A stretch of DNA of 64,000 nucleotides from CAVUPF01 sp963803755 (GTDB lineage: Bacteria > Actinomycetota > Thermoleophilia > Solirubrobacterales > 70-9), in the NCBI GenBank assembly GCA_963803755.1, contig CAWDNP010000012.1, positions 62,001 to 126,000 on the forward strand, in the 5' to 3' direction. Position 1 is the stretch's first letter. Each line of letters begins with the position of its first letter. Shown here piece by piece: positions 1 to 7,712 of this stretch. A program made the position numbers and the translations under genes. The notes beneath the pieces were generated by a model. The model saw only the letters and a program-made list of their open reading frames with translations. It had not been told where the DNA came from and ran no database searches.

Positions 1-471
1 GACCAGCACCGCCTCCTCGGCGCCTTGTGCCTGGGCGAGCCTGGTCGCCTGCATGTTGGCGGCATAGGAGAGCGACTTGACCCCGTTGAGGATCACGGTC
101 GGGCAGTAGGTGACGGTGGCGAGTCGCAATGTCTCGGCGTGGGGCGGCAGCTGCTCGGTTGCGGCGATCCGCCTCCCGCCACGGGTGACGATCAGGCGCA
201 GCTGACCGTCGGCGTCGCCCGCCTCGGCGAGCAGCTCATCGATCTCGCGCTCCAGCGCCGCCAGGTCGAACTCCAGCTCGATCGCCGCTGCTGAGCGCTG
301 CAGCCGGTCGAGGTGGTCGCCGAGCGCGAACGGTCGCCCCTCATAGAGGCGGATGACCTCGAAGGCGCCGTCGCCACGGTAGAGGCCGTCGTCGCGCAGC
401 GGCAGGGTTGCCTCGGCGGTGGGCGAGATCGTCCCGTCGACGCTCGCCAGCTCGTTGAAGGTGGTCGTCAT
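1..471 (-). CDS. Class IV aminotransferase (branched-chain aminotransferase / aminodeoxychorismate lyase type), 3' end outside window
   Basis: The reverse strand reads open from an ATG at 469-471 to the window edge, so about 157 N-terminal residues are visible and the C-terminus is missing. The start MTTTFNELASVDGTI is followed by the fold-type IV hallmark DDGLYRGDGAFEVIRLY and by GDHLDRLQRSA, which matches the PLP-dependent IlvE/DAT/PabC superfamily. GVKSLSYAANM near the visible end carries the Lys expected to bind PLP. Which reaction it catalyses (branched-chain amino acids or the PabC lyase step of folate synthesis) cannot be settled without the C-terminal half. It lies 18 bp downstream of the thiolase gene in the same direction and may be co-transcribed. 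No strong ribosome site precedes the ATG. Confidence 0.8.
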   Translation of the reverse strand, partial: MTTTFNELASVDGTISPTAEATLPLRDDGLYRGDGAFEVIRLYEGRPFALGDHLDRLQRSAAAIELEFDLAALEREIDELLAEAGDADGQLRLIVTRGGRRIAATEQLPPHAETLRLATVTYCPTVILNGVKSLSYAANMQATRLAQAQGAEEAVLV

Positions 472-489
472 CGGCGCGGCGAGGCTATC

Positions 490-1689
490 TCAGACTGATT
501 CGAACACGGTCGCAAGGCCTTGGCCGACGCCGACGCAGAGGGTGGCAAGGCCGTAGCGCCCGCCGCGACGGCGCAGCTCCCGCACCAGGGTCGTGGCGAG
601 GCGGGCGCCAGAGCAGCCCAGCGGGTGCCCGAGCGCGATCGCGCCGCCGTTGACGTTTAGGCGCTCTTCGTCGATTCCCAGTTCCCGCGCGCAGGCCAGC
701 GCCTGTGAGGCGAAGGCCTCGTTCAGCTCGACCAGGTCGATCTCCTCGAGGGAGAGGCCAGCGGCGGAGAGGGCGCGCGGCACCGCCTCGACCGGGCCGA
801 TGCCCATGTAGGCGGGATCGACGCCGGCGACGCCGAAGGAGACGATCCGGGCCAGGGGCTCGGCCCCGAGCAGCTCTGCGCCTGCCTTGGAGGCGATTAG
901 CAGGCAGGCGGCGCCATCGTTGAGGGTCGAGGCGTTGCCGGCGGTCACCGTGCCGCCCTCGCGGAAGACCGGGCGCAGCGCGGCGAGCTTCTCCAGCGAG
1001 GCGTCGGGCCGCGGCCCCTCGTCGGCTTCGACGTTGACGGTCTCGCGCCCCCGCGGCGCCTCGACCGGGACGATCTCCTCGGCGAGGAGTCCGGCCTCTG
1101 CGGCGGCGAGGGCGCGCCGGTGGCTGCGCAGCGCGAAGGCGTCCTGATCCTCGCGACTCACTCCGTAGCGCTCGGCCACGTTCTCCCCCGTTTCGCCCAT
1201 AGATTCGGTCGAGACCCCCAGCTCCGCCATCCGCGGGTTGATCATGCGCCAGCCCAGGGTCGTGTCGTGCATCGTCTGCGCGCCGCGTGGCAGCCCCCGC
1301 TCGGGCTTCTCTACCACCCACGGTGCCCGGCTCATCGACTCGACCCCGCCGGCCAGGTAGAGGTCGCCCTCGCCGAGCTTGACCGCGCGGGCGGCGGCGT
1401 TGATCGCCTCCAGCCCCGAGGCGCAAAGGCGGTTGACGGTCGCCCCGGGGACGGCGTTGGGAAGGCCGGCGAGCAGCGCGGCCATCCGCGCCACGTCGCG
1501 GTTGTCCTCGCCCGCCTGGTTCGCCGCGCCGAAGTAGACGTCGGTGATCCGCTCGGGATCGACGCCGCTACGCTCGACAACGGCTCGGATCGTGTGGGCG
1601 GCGAGGTCGTCCGGGCGCATGGCGGAGAGCGCGCCACGGTAGGCGCCCATCGGAGTGCGAATCGCGTCGACTACGAAGGCCTCGGCCAC
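490..1689 (-). CDS. Acetyl-CoA C-acyltransferase (thiolase), PcaF/beta-ketoadipyl-CoA type
   Basis: Encodes 399 residues from a GTG at 1687-1689; the frame stays open upstream, but homology begins at VAEAFVVDAIRTPMGAY, so GTG is preferred. Thiolases cleave or condense 3-oxoacyl-CoA with CoA in fatty acid or aromatic catabolism. The nucleophilic Cys is about residue 89 in NRLCASGLEAIN, the active His is in GGAIALGHPLGCSGARL and the second Cys is in TLCVGVGQG. AGEDNRDVARMAALLAGLP and GGVESMSRAPWV are typical of the PcaF/PaaJ branch (beta-ketoadipyl-CoA thiolase), although no other aromatic-catabolism genes are in view. Length is normal for the family. Specificity is inferred from motif resemblance only. 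Confidence 0.9.
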   Translation of the reverse strand: MAEAFVVDAIRTPMGAYRGALSAMRPDDLAAHTIRAVVERSGVDPERITDVYFGAANQAGEDNRDVARMAALLAGLPNAVPGATVNRLCASGLEAINAAARAVKLGEGDLYLAGGVESMSRAPWVVEKPERGLPRGAQTMHDTTLGWRMINPRMAELGVSTESMGETGENVAERYGVSREDQDAFALRSHRRALAAAEAGLLAEEIVPVEAPRGRETVNVEADEGPRPDASLEKLAALRPVFREGGTVTAGNASTLNDGAACLLIASKAGAELLGAEPLARIVSFGVAGVDPAYMGIGPVEAVPRALSAAGLSLEEIDLVELNEAFASQALACARELGIDEERLNVNGGAIALGHPLGCSGARLATTLVRELRRRGGRYGLATLCVGVGQGLATVFESV

Positions 1690-1749
1690 GGGACGTGGAT
1701 TAAACAGGGACGCGGGAGGCGGAGGGCTGTTCGCGCTTATCCTTACTCG

Positions 1750-2043
1750 GTGGGTTTCCTCCTGGGGACGGTGGCGATTCTCCTTTTCCTGGTCGGCGTG
1801 CTGCTCGTGGTCGGCCGCTTTTATCCCGGCAGTGCCGCCGATCTCCTCGACTGGCAGCCGACCCGCTCGCCCGAGGTCGAGGCCCAGAACGAGATCGACG
1901 ACGTCCGGCAGATGCTGGAAGCCCAGAACGAAATGCGCCGCCGCCGCGGCGCCCCGGAGATGACCGAGGGGGATCTGCGCGAGAGGGTCGACGAAGACGA
2001 GCGCGACCGCCTGCGCTGGCAGGGGCCCTTCGGGGCCGCATAG
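1750..2043 (+). CDS. Small single-pass membrane protein with charged cytoplasmic tail
   Basis: A 97-residue protein starting at GTG 1750. Residues about 1-24 are one hydrophobic segment (GFLLGTVAILLFLVGVLLVV); the remainder is polar and rich in Glu, Asp and Arg, with a likely amphipathic helix (VEAQNEIDDVRQMLEAQNEMRRRR). It reads divergently from the thiolase gene, with only 60 bp between the two starts. A GGAGG at 1721-1725 is too far (24 nt) to be an ideal ribosome site. I do not recognise a named family. It is called real because of its composition and because it abuts the next gene (1 bp gap). Confidence 0.6.
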   Translation: MGFLLGTVAILLFLVGVLLVVGRFYPGSAADLLDWQPTRSPEVEAQNEIDDVRQMLEAQNEMRRRRGAPEMTEGDLRERVDEDERDRLRWQGPFGAA

Positions 2044-2044
2044 A

Positions 2045-2542
2045 GTGGGAGTGGTGGCGAGGGCGCTGATCGTCGGCTGCGGTTGCCGTGGGCGGCTGCT
2101 CGGGGAGCGATTGCTTGCGGAGGGCTGGGCGGTGCGCGGAACAAGCCGTCGCGACGATGGCCTGGCGACGATTGAGGCGGCTGGGATCGAGCCGGCCCTC
2201 GCCGACCCAGACCGTCCGGGCACCCTGCTCGATCTTGTTGGCGACGTCACGGTCGTCCACTGGCTGCTCGGTTCTGCCCAGGCAGAGCCAGAGGTGATCG
2301 CGGCGATCCACGGCCCGCGGTTGGAGCGCACGGTGGAGAAGCTCATCGACACGCCGGTGCGGGGCTTCGTATACGAGGCGGCAGGCCGGGTGCAGCGCCA
2401 TCATCTGGAACGGGGGGAGGCGATCGTTCGCGCGGCTGCCGAGACCTGGATGGTGCCGGTCGAGGTGGTCGATGCCGGCCCTGGCGACCCGCAGGCATGG
2501 GCCGATGAGATGGTCGCGGCGACCCTGCGGCTGGTCGGCTGA
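2045..2542 (+). CDS. Short Rossmann-fold protein, NAD-dependent epimerase-like
   Basis: 165 residues from GTG 2045 (GTG 2051 or 2054 are equally possible). The N-terminus ARALIVGCGCRGRLLGERLLAEGW is a dinucleotide-binding GxGxxG-type loop, followed by VRGTSRRDDG, as in extended SDR/epimerase proteins of the YeeZ type. A later segment (FVYEAAGRV) resembles the region after the central strand. The usual YxxxK catalytic pair is not obvious, so it may bind a nucleotide without being a classical dehydrogenase. It is shorter than typical epimerases (about 280-330 aa). It follows the small membrane protein almost without a gap, suggesting one transcript. Confidence 0.65.
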   Translation: MGVVARALIVGCGCRGRLLGERLLAEGWAVRGTSRRDDGLATIEAAGIEPALADPDRPGTLLDLVGDVTVVHWLLGSAQAEPEVIAAIHGPRLERTVEKLIDTPVRGFVYEAAGRVQRHHLERGEAIVRAAAETWMVPVEVVDAGPGDPQAWADEMVAATLRLVG

Positions 2543-2618
2543 GAGGCGCTCTGCGCCAATTCTTGATTGAATGAGTCAGGAATCTGAGCCGGCAGATGAA
2601 TATGTCTAAACTCGGATG

Positions 2619-2653
2619 GGAATTCGGCAGATTAAAGAGTCCATGGAATTCGG
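2619..2653 (+). promoter_or_regulatory. Direct repeat GGAATTCGG x2 in the sulfurtransferase leader
   Basis: GGAATTCGG occurs at 2619-2627 and again at 2645-2653, with starts 26 bp apart; the second copy overlaps the GGAGG ribosome site of the downstream gene (start 2663). Two equal half-sites so close to a start suggest an operator, but no regulator can be named. A short GGCGC-TCT-GCGCC hairpin at 2544-2556, just after the previous stop, may end the upstream transcript. Confidence 0.3.
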
Positions 2654-2662
2654 AGGTTGCGG

Positions 2663-3505
2663 ATGAGCTATGCAAAGGATGTCCTTGTCGAGACCGATTG
2701 GGTCGCCGAGCACCTCGACGACGACTCGATCCGCATCGTCGAGGTCGACGAGAACCCGGCTCTCTACGCCGAGGCCCACATCCCGGGCGCGATTGGCTTT
2801 GACTGGAAGGCCGACTTGCAGGATCAGGTCAAGCGCGATTTCCTCGGCCCTGAGGACTTCGGCGCCCTGATGGGCAACCGTGGCATCTCCAATGACCACA
2901 CCGTCGTCCTCTATGGCGACCGCAACAACTGGTTCGCCGCCTACACCTACTGGTACTTCCTCTACTACGGCCACGACAAGGTGAAGCTGGTTAACGGGCC
3001 GCGCGAGAAGTGGATCGCAGAGGGGCGGGAGACGACGACCGAGGTTCCCGGCCATCCCGCGACGACCTTCACGGCGCAACCGGGGGACAGCTCGATCCGC
3101 GCCTTCCGCGACGAGGTGACCGCCGCACTTGACTCCTCGACCAACCTGGTCGACGTCCGCAGCCCGCAGGAGTACTCGGGCGAGCTGATCGCGATGGCCG
3201 GCTACGAGCAGGAGGGAGCACAACGCGGCGGCCACATCCCGGGCGCCGCCTCGGTGCCATGGGCGCAGGCGGTCAACGAGGACGGCACCTTCAAAGCGGC
3301 CGATGAGCTGCGCGACCTCTACACGTCAAAGGGCGTGATCTCTGACGGCACGCCGATCATCGCTTACTGCCGGATCGGAGAGCGCTCCGCCCACACATGG
3401 TTTGTCCTGCACGAGCTGCTCGGCCAGGACGACGTAAAAAACTACGACGGCTCCTGGACGGAGTGGGGGAACCTGGTCGGAGTGCCGGTCGAGAAGGACG
3501 TTTAG
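2663..3505 (+). CDS. Sulfurtransferase, two-domain rhodanese (thiosulfate/3-mercaptopyruvate type)
   Basis: 280 residues; ATG 2663 is chosen because GGAGG (2652-2656) lies 6 nt upstream. Tandem rhodanese domains: the first, inactive domain covers about residues 8-125 (IPGAIGFDWKADLQD), and the second about 155-275 carries the active-site loop AYCRIGERSAHT with the catalytic Cys. Enzymes of this type move sulfane sulfur from thiosulfate or 3-mercaptopyruvate to cyanide or thiols. GSWTEWGNLVGVPVE at the end is the usual C-terminus of the actinobacterial CysA/SseA-like group. The gene converges with the NUDIX gene (3' ends overlap by 4 bp). Confidence 0.9.
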   Translation: MSYAKDVLVETDWVAEHLDDDSIRIVEVDENPALYAEAHIPGAIGFDWKADLQDQVKRDFLGPEDFGALMGNRGISNDHTVVLYGDRNNWFAAYTYWYFLYYGHDKVKLVNGPREKWIAEGRETTTEVPGHPATTFTAQPGDSSIRAFRDEVTAALDSSTNLVDVRSPQEYSGELIAMAGYEQEGAQRGGHIPGAASVPWAQAVNEDGTFKAADELRDLYTSKGVISDGTPIIAYCRIGERSAHTWFVLHELLGQDDVKNYDGSWTEWGNLVGVPVEKDV

Positions 3506-4008
3506 CCGAGCCGTTCCAGCAGGTCGCCGAGGATCCGCGCGGTCGCCCCCCAGATCAGGTGCTCATCGACCGAGTAGGTCGGCGTGTGGATGGGGACACC
3601 GCGGCGGAGGAGGCTGCGCATTGCGTAGCCGTCTCGCAGCCGCTTGAGCGAGAAGGTGAGAACCGTCTCCACCTCGGCCGGGTTCGGCTCGAGGCCCAGC
3701 TCGGCGGGGTTGGGGAGGAGTCCAACGAACGGGTGGATCCGGTAGCCGGTGACGAAGGTCGAGGTCGGCGGCAGGGCGCCGCACAGCTCGACCGCGGCCG
3801 GATCTAGGCCGATCTCCTCCTGCGCCTCGCGCAGCGCCGTTGCGGCGAGGTCGGCGTCGGCCTCGTCCTGGCGCCCGCCGGGGAAGGAGATCTCTCCAGC
3901 GTGGCGTCGCAGGTCGGCGCGGCGCTCGGTGAAGAGGAGGCCGGGCTCCTCGGGCCAGCCGTAGAGCGCGACGAGCACGGCGGCGGCGGTGTCGCCCCGC
4001 CCCTCCAT
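3502..4008 (-). CDS. NUDIX hydrolase, CoA pyrophosphatase (NudL) type
   Basis: 168 residues from ATG 4006-4008, the only canonical start downstream of the upstream gene's stop. The NUDIX box runs GGRQDEADADLAATALREAQ then EEIGL (G-x5-E-x7-REU-x-EE-x-GU), and the preceding LLFTERRADLRRHAGEISFPGG is the CoA-pyrophosphatase signature seen in YeaB/NudL. Members cleave CoA to 3',5'-ADP and phosphopantetheine. It follows the SDR gene on the same strand. The reading frame extends upstream into the SDR gene, so a longer N-terminus with a non-canonical start cannot be excluded (family length is usually about 190-220). Confidence 0.85.
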   Translation of the reverse strand: MEGRGDTAAAVLVALYGWPEEPGLLFTERRADLRRHAGEISFPGGRQDEADADLAATALREAQEEIGLDPAAVELCGALPPTSTFVTGYRIHPFVGLLPNPAELGLEPNPAEVETVLTFSLKRLRDGYAMRSLLRRGVPIHTPTYSVDEHLIWGATARILGDLLERLG

Positions 4009-4064
4009 CGCCGCCGCTTTCTCGGGGGAGAGCAGGAGGCTGTGGAGACCTTGTCGGCCCGCCG

Positions 4065-4877
4065 TCAGATGATCACCTGGACGGTGCCGCCATCGACTGA
4101 CCAGGCGGCACCGCTGACATAGGAGGCATGCTCTGAGCAGAGAAAGACGATTGCTGCGGCGATCTCGCCGACCTCCGCCAACCTGCCAATCGGGCGCTTT
4201 GATCCGGCCGCCTCCAACGCTTCCTCGCGACTCGCCGTGCCGGACATCGCCTGCGACTGGTCGAGCAGACCTCCCGGCTTCATCCACAGCTCCGAGGCGA
4301 CCGGGCCGGGGCAGATCGCGTTGACGAGGACGCCCCGGTCGGCGTAGCGCTCGGCGAAGAGGCGGGAGAGTGAGAGCTCGGCTGCCTTTGCCACCGAGTA
4401 CTCCGGCATCGCAGCCGAGGGGCGCTTGGCGGCGCTCGAGCAGACGTTGACGACGCGTCCCCAGCCGCGCTCGGCCATCGCCGGGGCGGCGGCGCGCATC
4501 GCCCGCAGCGGCGCCATCACGCTCAGCTCGTATTGGGCGCGCCAGTCGGAGTCGGGGACCTCCTCGAGGTCGCGCCAGCTGGCGACGCCGGCGTTGTTGA
4601 CCAGCACGTCGAGGGCGCCGAAGCGTTCGCTAGCCGCGGCGAGCATCCGCTCACCCGCGTTCTCGGCGGTGACGTCGAGGGCGATGTGGGCGACGCGCCC
4701 GCCGGCTTTCGTCCCCGCTGCGCCCGCCTCCTCGGCCGCCTGCACCAGCCGGGCCTCGTCGCGGGCGACCAGCAGCACGGCGGCGCCCTCCGCACAGAGA
4801 AGCTGTGCGGTCTTGCGGCCGATGCCGCTGCCGGCGCCGGTGATGACGCAGGCGCGTCCGGCGAGTCCGAGGTCCAT
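4065..4877 (-). CDS. SDR-family NAD(P)-dependent oxidoreductase
   Basis: 270 residues, a classical short-chain dehydrogenase: cofactor loop TGAGSGIGRKTA at about 14-25, NNAGVASW near 90, and the catalytic YSVAK. The C-terminus SYVSGAAWSVDGGTVQV is the usual end of the fold. LLFLCSEHASYVSGA-type sequence is common in 3-oxoacyl-ACP reductase-like SDRs, but the substrate cannot be named. The ATG abuts the stop of osmC (4878-4880), so osmC, this gene and the NUDIX gene probably form one reverse-strand operon. Confidence 0.9.
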   Translation of the reverse strand: MDLGLAGRACVITGAGSGIGRKTAQLLCAEGAAVLLVARDEARLVQAAEEAGAAGTKAGGRVAHIALDVTAENAGERMLAAASERFGALDVLVNNAGVASWRDLEEVPDSDWRAQYELSVMAPLRAMRAAAPAMAERGWGRVVNVCSSAAKRPSAAMPEYSVAKAAELSLSRLFAERYADRGVLVNAICPGPVASELWMKPGGLLDQSQAMSGTASREEALEAAGSKRPIGRLAEVGEIAAAIVFLCSEHASYVSGAAWSVDGGTVQVII

Positions 4878-5276
4878 CTAGAGGGACTCGACTCGGTCGG
4901 CGACCGTGACCGGCGTCGCGCCTGTCAGGACATTGTGGACTGGGCATTTGTGCGCGATTGCGATTAGGCGCTTCCTCTGCTCCTCGCTCAGCTCCGCCTG
5001 GAGGCGCAGGGACACGGCGAACGCGCTCGGCGTCGCTCCCTCGTAGTCGACCTCGACATCCACCTCGACCGCACCGATCCCCCAGCCTTTGCGTTCCGCG
5101 TACATCTCAATCGTTATTGCCGTGCAGGCAGCGAGGCTGACGGCGAGCAGGCGGGTGGGGGAGGGGCCGGTGTCGGTGCCGCCGTCCTCAGCCGGCTCGT
5201 CGACGATGACGGTGTGCCCGCCCTCGACCTCGACCTCATGGAGGAATCCCTCGCGGCGGCGGGCGACGACCTTCAC
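4878..5276 (-). CDS. OsmC-family protein
   Basis: 132 residues from GTG 5274-5276. OsmC/Ohr proteins reduce organic hydroperoxides with a Cys pair; here Cys is present in LAACTAITIEMYAERKG (about residue 51) and in HKCPVHNVL (about 111), the usual spacing for the family. GPSPTRLLAVSLAAC is the typical helix before the first Cys. It starts immediately next to a 97-bp inverted-repeat element (5283-5379); the element now supplies the G-rich AGAGGGGGG upstream of the GTG, where without it osmC would have started 5 nt after the cobalamin adenosyltransferase stop codon. Confidence 0.88.
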   Translation of the reverse strand: MKVVARRREGFLHEVEVEGGHTVIVDEPAEDGGTDTGPSPTRLLAVSLAACTAITIEMYAERKGWGIGAVEVDVEVDYEGATPSAFAVSLRLQAELSEEQRKRLIAIAHKCPVHNVLTGATPVTVADRVESL

Positions 5277-5282
5277 GCGGGC

Positions 5283-5379
5283 CCCCCTCTCGCATAGCGT
5301 TGGGCTGATCCTAGGGCCGCCCGTGCCTGGTTTACGCCTTGGAGGTCCATACCTGAGCCCAACGAGAAGCGAGAGGGGG
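5283..5379. mobile_element. MITE-like element, 97 bp, with 24-bp terminal inverted repeats and 8-bp target duplication
   Basis: The left end (CCCCCTCTCGC at 5283-5293, then CGTTGGGCT at 5298-5306) is repeated in inverse at the right end (AGCCCAACG at 5356-5364, GCGAGAGGGGG at 5369-5379): 21 of 24 positions match. The element is flanked on both sides by a perfect direct repeat ACGCGGGC (5275-5282 and 5380-5387), as left by transposition. It has no coding capacity, as expected for a non-autonomous miniature element, with about 49 bp between the repeats. Removing it and one repeat copy would rejoin the cobalamin adenosyltransferase and osmC genes 5 nt apart. A transcribed structured RNA is the alternative reading. 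Confidence 0.7.
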
Positions 5380-5386
5380 ACGCGGG

Positions 5387-5953
5387 CTAGGCCTTGCGCC
5401 GACCCTCAAACAGCGCCGGGTTGTTGACGTCGGCGAAGCGGGCCATTGCGTAGGCAAGGTCGGAGGCGCGGTTGACGAAGTGGATCACGGTCTCGCTCGC
5501 CAGCTCTCCGGCCTCGGCCAAGGCGGCGATTGCCCGCTCGGCGCGACGGATCGCGGTGCGGGCGACATCGAGCTGGGCGGAGAGCTGGTTGCCGCCTGGG
5601 ATCACGAACTGGGGTGGCAGCTCGACCTGCGACATGTAGTGGTCTATCCGCTCCTCAATGGCGCCGACCATCTCCTCGGTGGCGCGGCTGATCCCGTCTT
5701 CGAGCCGGTCCGCCGCCTGCGGCGCCGTCGCCAGCTCCGCCCCAGCGACGAAGATGTCGTCCTGGAGGCGGAGGATGTCGGCGGCCAGCTCCGCCTTGCC
5801 GGGACCGCAGAGGGCGCGGGCGACGCCCAGCGCCGAGCAGGCCTCGTCGAGCGAGCCGTAGGCTTCGGTGCGCCGGTGGTGCTTGGGGACGCGCCCGCCG
5901 TACCAAAGGGATGTGGTCCCGTCGTCGCCCTTCTTGGTGTAGATCTTGACCAC
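5387..5953 (-). CDS. Cob(I)yrinic acid a,c-diamide adenosyltransferase (PduO type)
   Basis: 188 residues. PduO-type adenosyltransferases transfer 5'-deoxyadenosyl from ATP to cob(I)alamin, making coenzyme B12. The ATP loop TKKGDDGTTSLWYGGRV is at the N-terminus, followed by EAYGSLDEACSALG, the trimer-interface segment FVIPGGNQLSAQLDVART, and RRAERAI ... FVNRASDLAYAMAR. All key blocks of the family are present and length is normal. It was probably the first gene of an operon with osmC before a small repeat element inserted between them. The organism therefore probably uses adenosylcobalamin. Confidence 0.93.
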   Translation of the reverse strand: MVKIYTKKGDDGTTSLWYGGRVPKHHRRTEAYGSLDEACSALGVARALCGPGKAELAADILRLQDDIFVAGAELATAPQAADRLEDGISRATEEMVGAIEERIDHYMSQVELPPQFVIPGGNQLSAQLDVARTAIRRAERAIAALAEAGELASETVIHFVNRASDLAYAMARFADVNNPALFEGRRKA

Positions 5954-5976
5954 GGCTCGATCCTATGCCGCGGTCC

Positions 5977-7257
5977 TCAGCCCAGCGGGTTGAAGACCAG
6001 CCCCGTAATCACCTTGGGGAAGAAATAGGTCGACTTCGGCGGCATGTTCTCGTCGGTCTCGGCGACCGCGCGGACTTGATCGACCGGGATCGGTCGCAGG
6101 AGGAAGGCGACGTCATAGGAGCCTTCCTCGAGCAGGGCCAGTGCGTCCTGCACGCTCTTTGCGTAGCCGATGCCGCGCTTGGCGGCGATGTCCTCCTCGC
6201 TCATCCCCGCGATGCCCTTCAGCACCAGCGTCTCCAGGATCGCCGCGTCGAGGCGGCGATAGCTCTCCGGCTTACCATTGAGCCGCCGGTCCAGCTCGGC
6301 CGTTTCTTTCAATCGCAGCCGAAAGGCGCGTTTGTGGAAGGTGTCGAAGAGGCCGAAGACGCCAACCCCCTCCTCTGCGGCTGGGTCGAGTTCGGCGATG
6401 TCTATCTCGGCCACGTCGAACAGTTCGCGCATGCCACTGCCGAGACTCTGCTGGCGCTCGGGGTCCCCGGCGAAGCCGGAGAGGAGGCGGTGGGTGGGAT
6501 AGACGGTGAGGCCCGGGTCGTCGAGTCCGGTTAGCGCCATCAGGGTGTAGTTGTGGAGGCCTTCGCCGCCGATCTCGTCGCGGTAGGCGCGGGCGGTCTC
6601 ATAGCGATGGTGGCCGTCGGCGATCAGCAGCTCGGCGTTGGCGAGCCGCTCCGCCACCGCGGTGTGGATCGCCGGGTCGCTGACCCGCCAGACGCGGTTG
6701 ACGGTGCCGCTTTCATCGCTGACCTCGCCCCAGGGCTCGCCCTGGATCGCCGGCTCGACCAGCGGCCAGGCATCCTCGGTGCTGAGCGAGAAGATCGGCG
6801 AGAGGTTGAGGTGGGTGGCGCGGGTCAGTTCGAGGCGGTCCTGCTTGGGGCCGGGCAGTGTCCGCTCGTGGGGGCGGACCTTGCCGGCGCCGTAGTCTTC
6901 GACCAGGACGCGGACGAGAATACCGTGGCGGATGTGGGCCGATCCGTCGGGCGCGGTGTAGTCCTGGGTCAGCGCCCAGATCGCCGGCTCGGGGTCCTCG
7001 ATCAGAGCGCCGGCCTTGCGCCAGGCCTCGATCGTCTCGGCGGCCTGCGCATAGGGGTCGTCGTCGGCTTCCTGCGGGCCGCTCACGCCGTAGGGCTTCG
7101 GCAGGTCAATCGCGACAGCGTTGAAGGGCGAGCGCTCGAGCAGCTCCGCCCGCTGATCAGCGTCGATCACGTCGTAAGGAGGCGACGCGACGTCCTCCAG
7201 CGCTCCGACCACGCCGAGGTCATAGTGGAGGGCGTTAAGCGGTCGCACGTCTGCCAT
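5977..7257 (-). CDS. DUF1015-family protein
   Basis: 426 residues if started at ATG 7255-7257 (MADVRPLNALHYD); an upstream in-frame start at 7299 would add 14 residues that lack homology-like features. DUF1015 landmarks are SPPYDVIDADQRAEL near the N-terminus, ADGHHRYETARAYRDE in the middle, and a C-terminal MPPKSTYFFPKVITGLV. The family is often encoded beside serine-pathway genes, but its biochemical role is not established. It lies upstream of the cobalamin adenosyltransferase (23 bp) on the same strand and is likely co-transcribed. Confidence 0.9.
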   Translation of the reverse strand: MADVRPLNALHYDLGVVGALEDVASPPYDVIDADQRAELLERSPFNAVAIDLPKPYGVSGPQEADDDPYAQAAETIEAWRKAGALIEDPEPAIWALTQDYTAPDGSAHIRHGILVRVLVEDYGAGKVRPHERTLPGPKQDRLELTRATHLNLSPIFSLSTEDAWPLVEPAIQGEPWGEVSDESGTVNRVWRVSDPAIHTAVAERLANAELLIADGHHRYETARAYRDEIGGEGLHNYTLMALTGLDDPGLTVYPTHRLLSGFAGDPERQQSLGSGMRELFDVAEIDIAELDPAAEEGVGVFGLFDTFHKRAFRLRLKETAELDRRLNGKPESYRRLDAAILETLVLKGIAGMSEEDIAAKRGIGYAKSVQDALALLEEGSYDVAFLLRPIPVDQVRAVAETDENMPPKSTYFFPKVITGLVFNPLG

Positions 7258-7330
7258 CGCCGCGAAAGCTAGCGGTTGTTCTCCGGCCGGCTCTGTCACA
7301 GGGCCCGGAGCGGCTCTAGACTGAGCGCTT

Positions 7331-7404
7331 CGGGGCGTGGCGCAGCCTGGTAGCGCGCGGCCTTTGGGTGGCCGAGGTCCCCGGTTCGAATCCGGGCGCC
7401 CCGA
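7331..7404 (+). tRNA. tRNA-Pro (anticodon TGG)
   Basis: A complete cloverleaf can be drawn: acceptor CGGGGCG/CGCCCCG with discriminator A, D-arm from GGCGCAGCCTGGTAGCGC, anticodon arm CGGCC-TTTGGGT-GGCCG with anticodon TGG, and T-arm CCCGG-TTCGAAT-CCGGG. The C1-G72 pair is typical of tRNA-Pro. CCA is not encoded. Confidence 0.95.
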
Positions 7405-7457
7405 TTAGATCGTGGACGATGTCCGGTCCGTCCGGTCTGGTGTCGATAGTCGCATGG

Positions 7458-7712
7458 ATGAATGGCGGAGATCGCATCGCGCATAGGATCGAGCGGGCGG
7501 TGTTCGAAACCGACCGGCAGCTGATTGTCGGTGACGTGACCCAGCCGCCGGAGGGCTACCAGAGCCGCTTCTCAGACTCTCTAAATCGCGGCGAGCTCGA
7601 CTTCGTCCCGTTGACCAACGTCGAAATCACCTCGCTGGAGACGGGCAAGGTGATTGAGCGGCCGTTCATCGTCGTCGGCAAGGCTCACATCCGGGTCGCC
7701 TTTACAACCTAG
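7458..7712 (+). CDS. Small conserved protein of unknown function
   Basis: 84 residues from ATG 7458; ATG 7419 and GTG 7440 are alternative starts in the same frame, none with a clear ribosome site. The core RIERAVFETDRQLIVGDVTQ...SRFSDSLNRGELDFVPLTNVE looks like a conserved short beta-rich family that I associate with Thermoleophilia (DUF6812-like), with no known role. It begins shortly after tRNA-Pro and converges on the membrane protein gene, with 3' ends overlapping by 4 bp. Confidence 0.65.
   Translation: MNGGDRIAHRIERAVFETDRQLIVGDVTQPPEGYQSRFSDSLNRGELDFVPLTNVEITSLETGKVIERPFIVVGKAHIRVAFTT

Noticed and set aside
490..2352. A 620-residue fusion of an N-terminal domain with thiolase
   Set aside because: The extra 221 residues are the antisense of other genes; the thiolase starts at GTG 1689.
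5283..5379. SRP (4.5S) or 6S RNA gene
   Set aside because: The long hairpin is similar in size to SRP RNA, but the conserved GGAA tetraloop and AGCAG side are missing, and the 8-bp flanking duplication is better explained by transposition.
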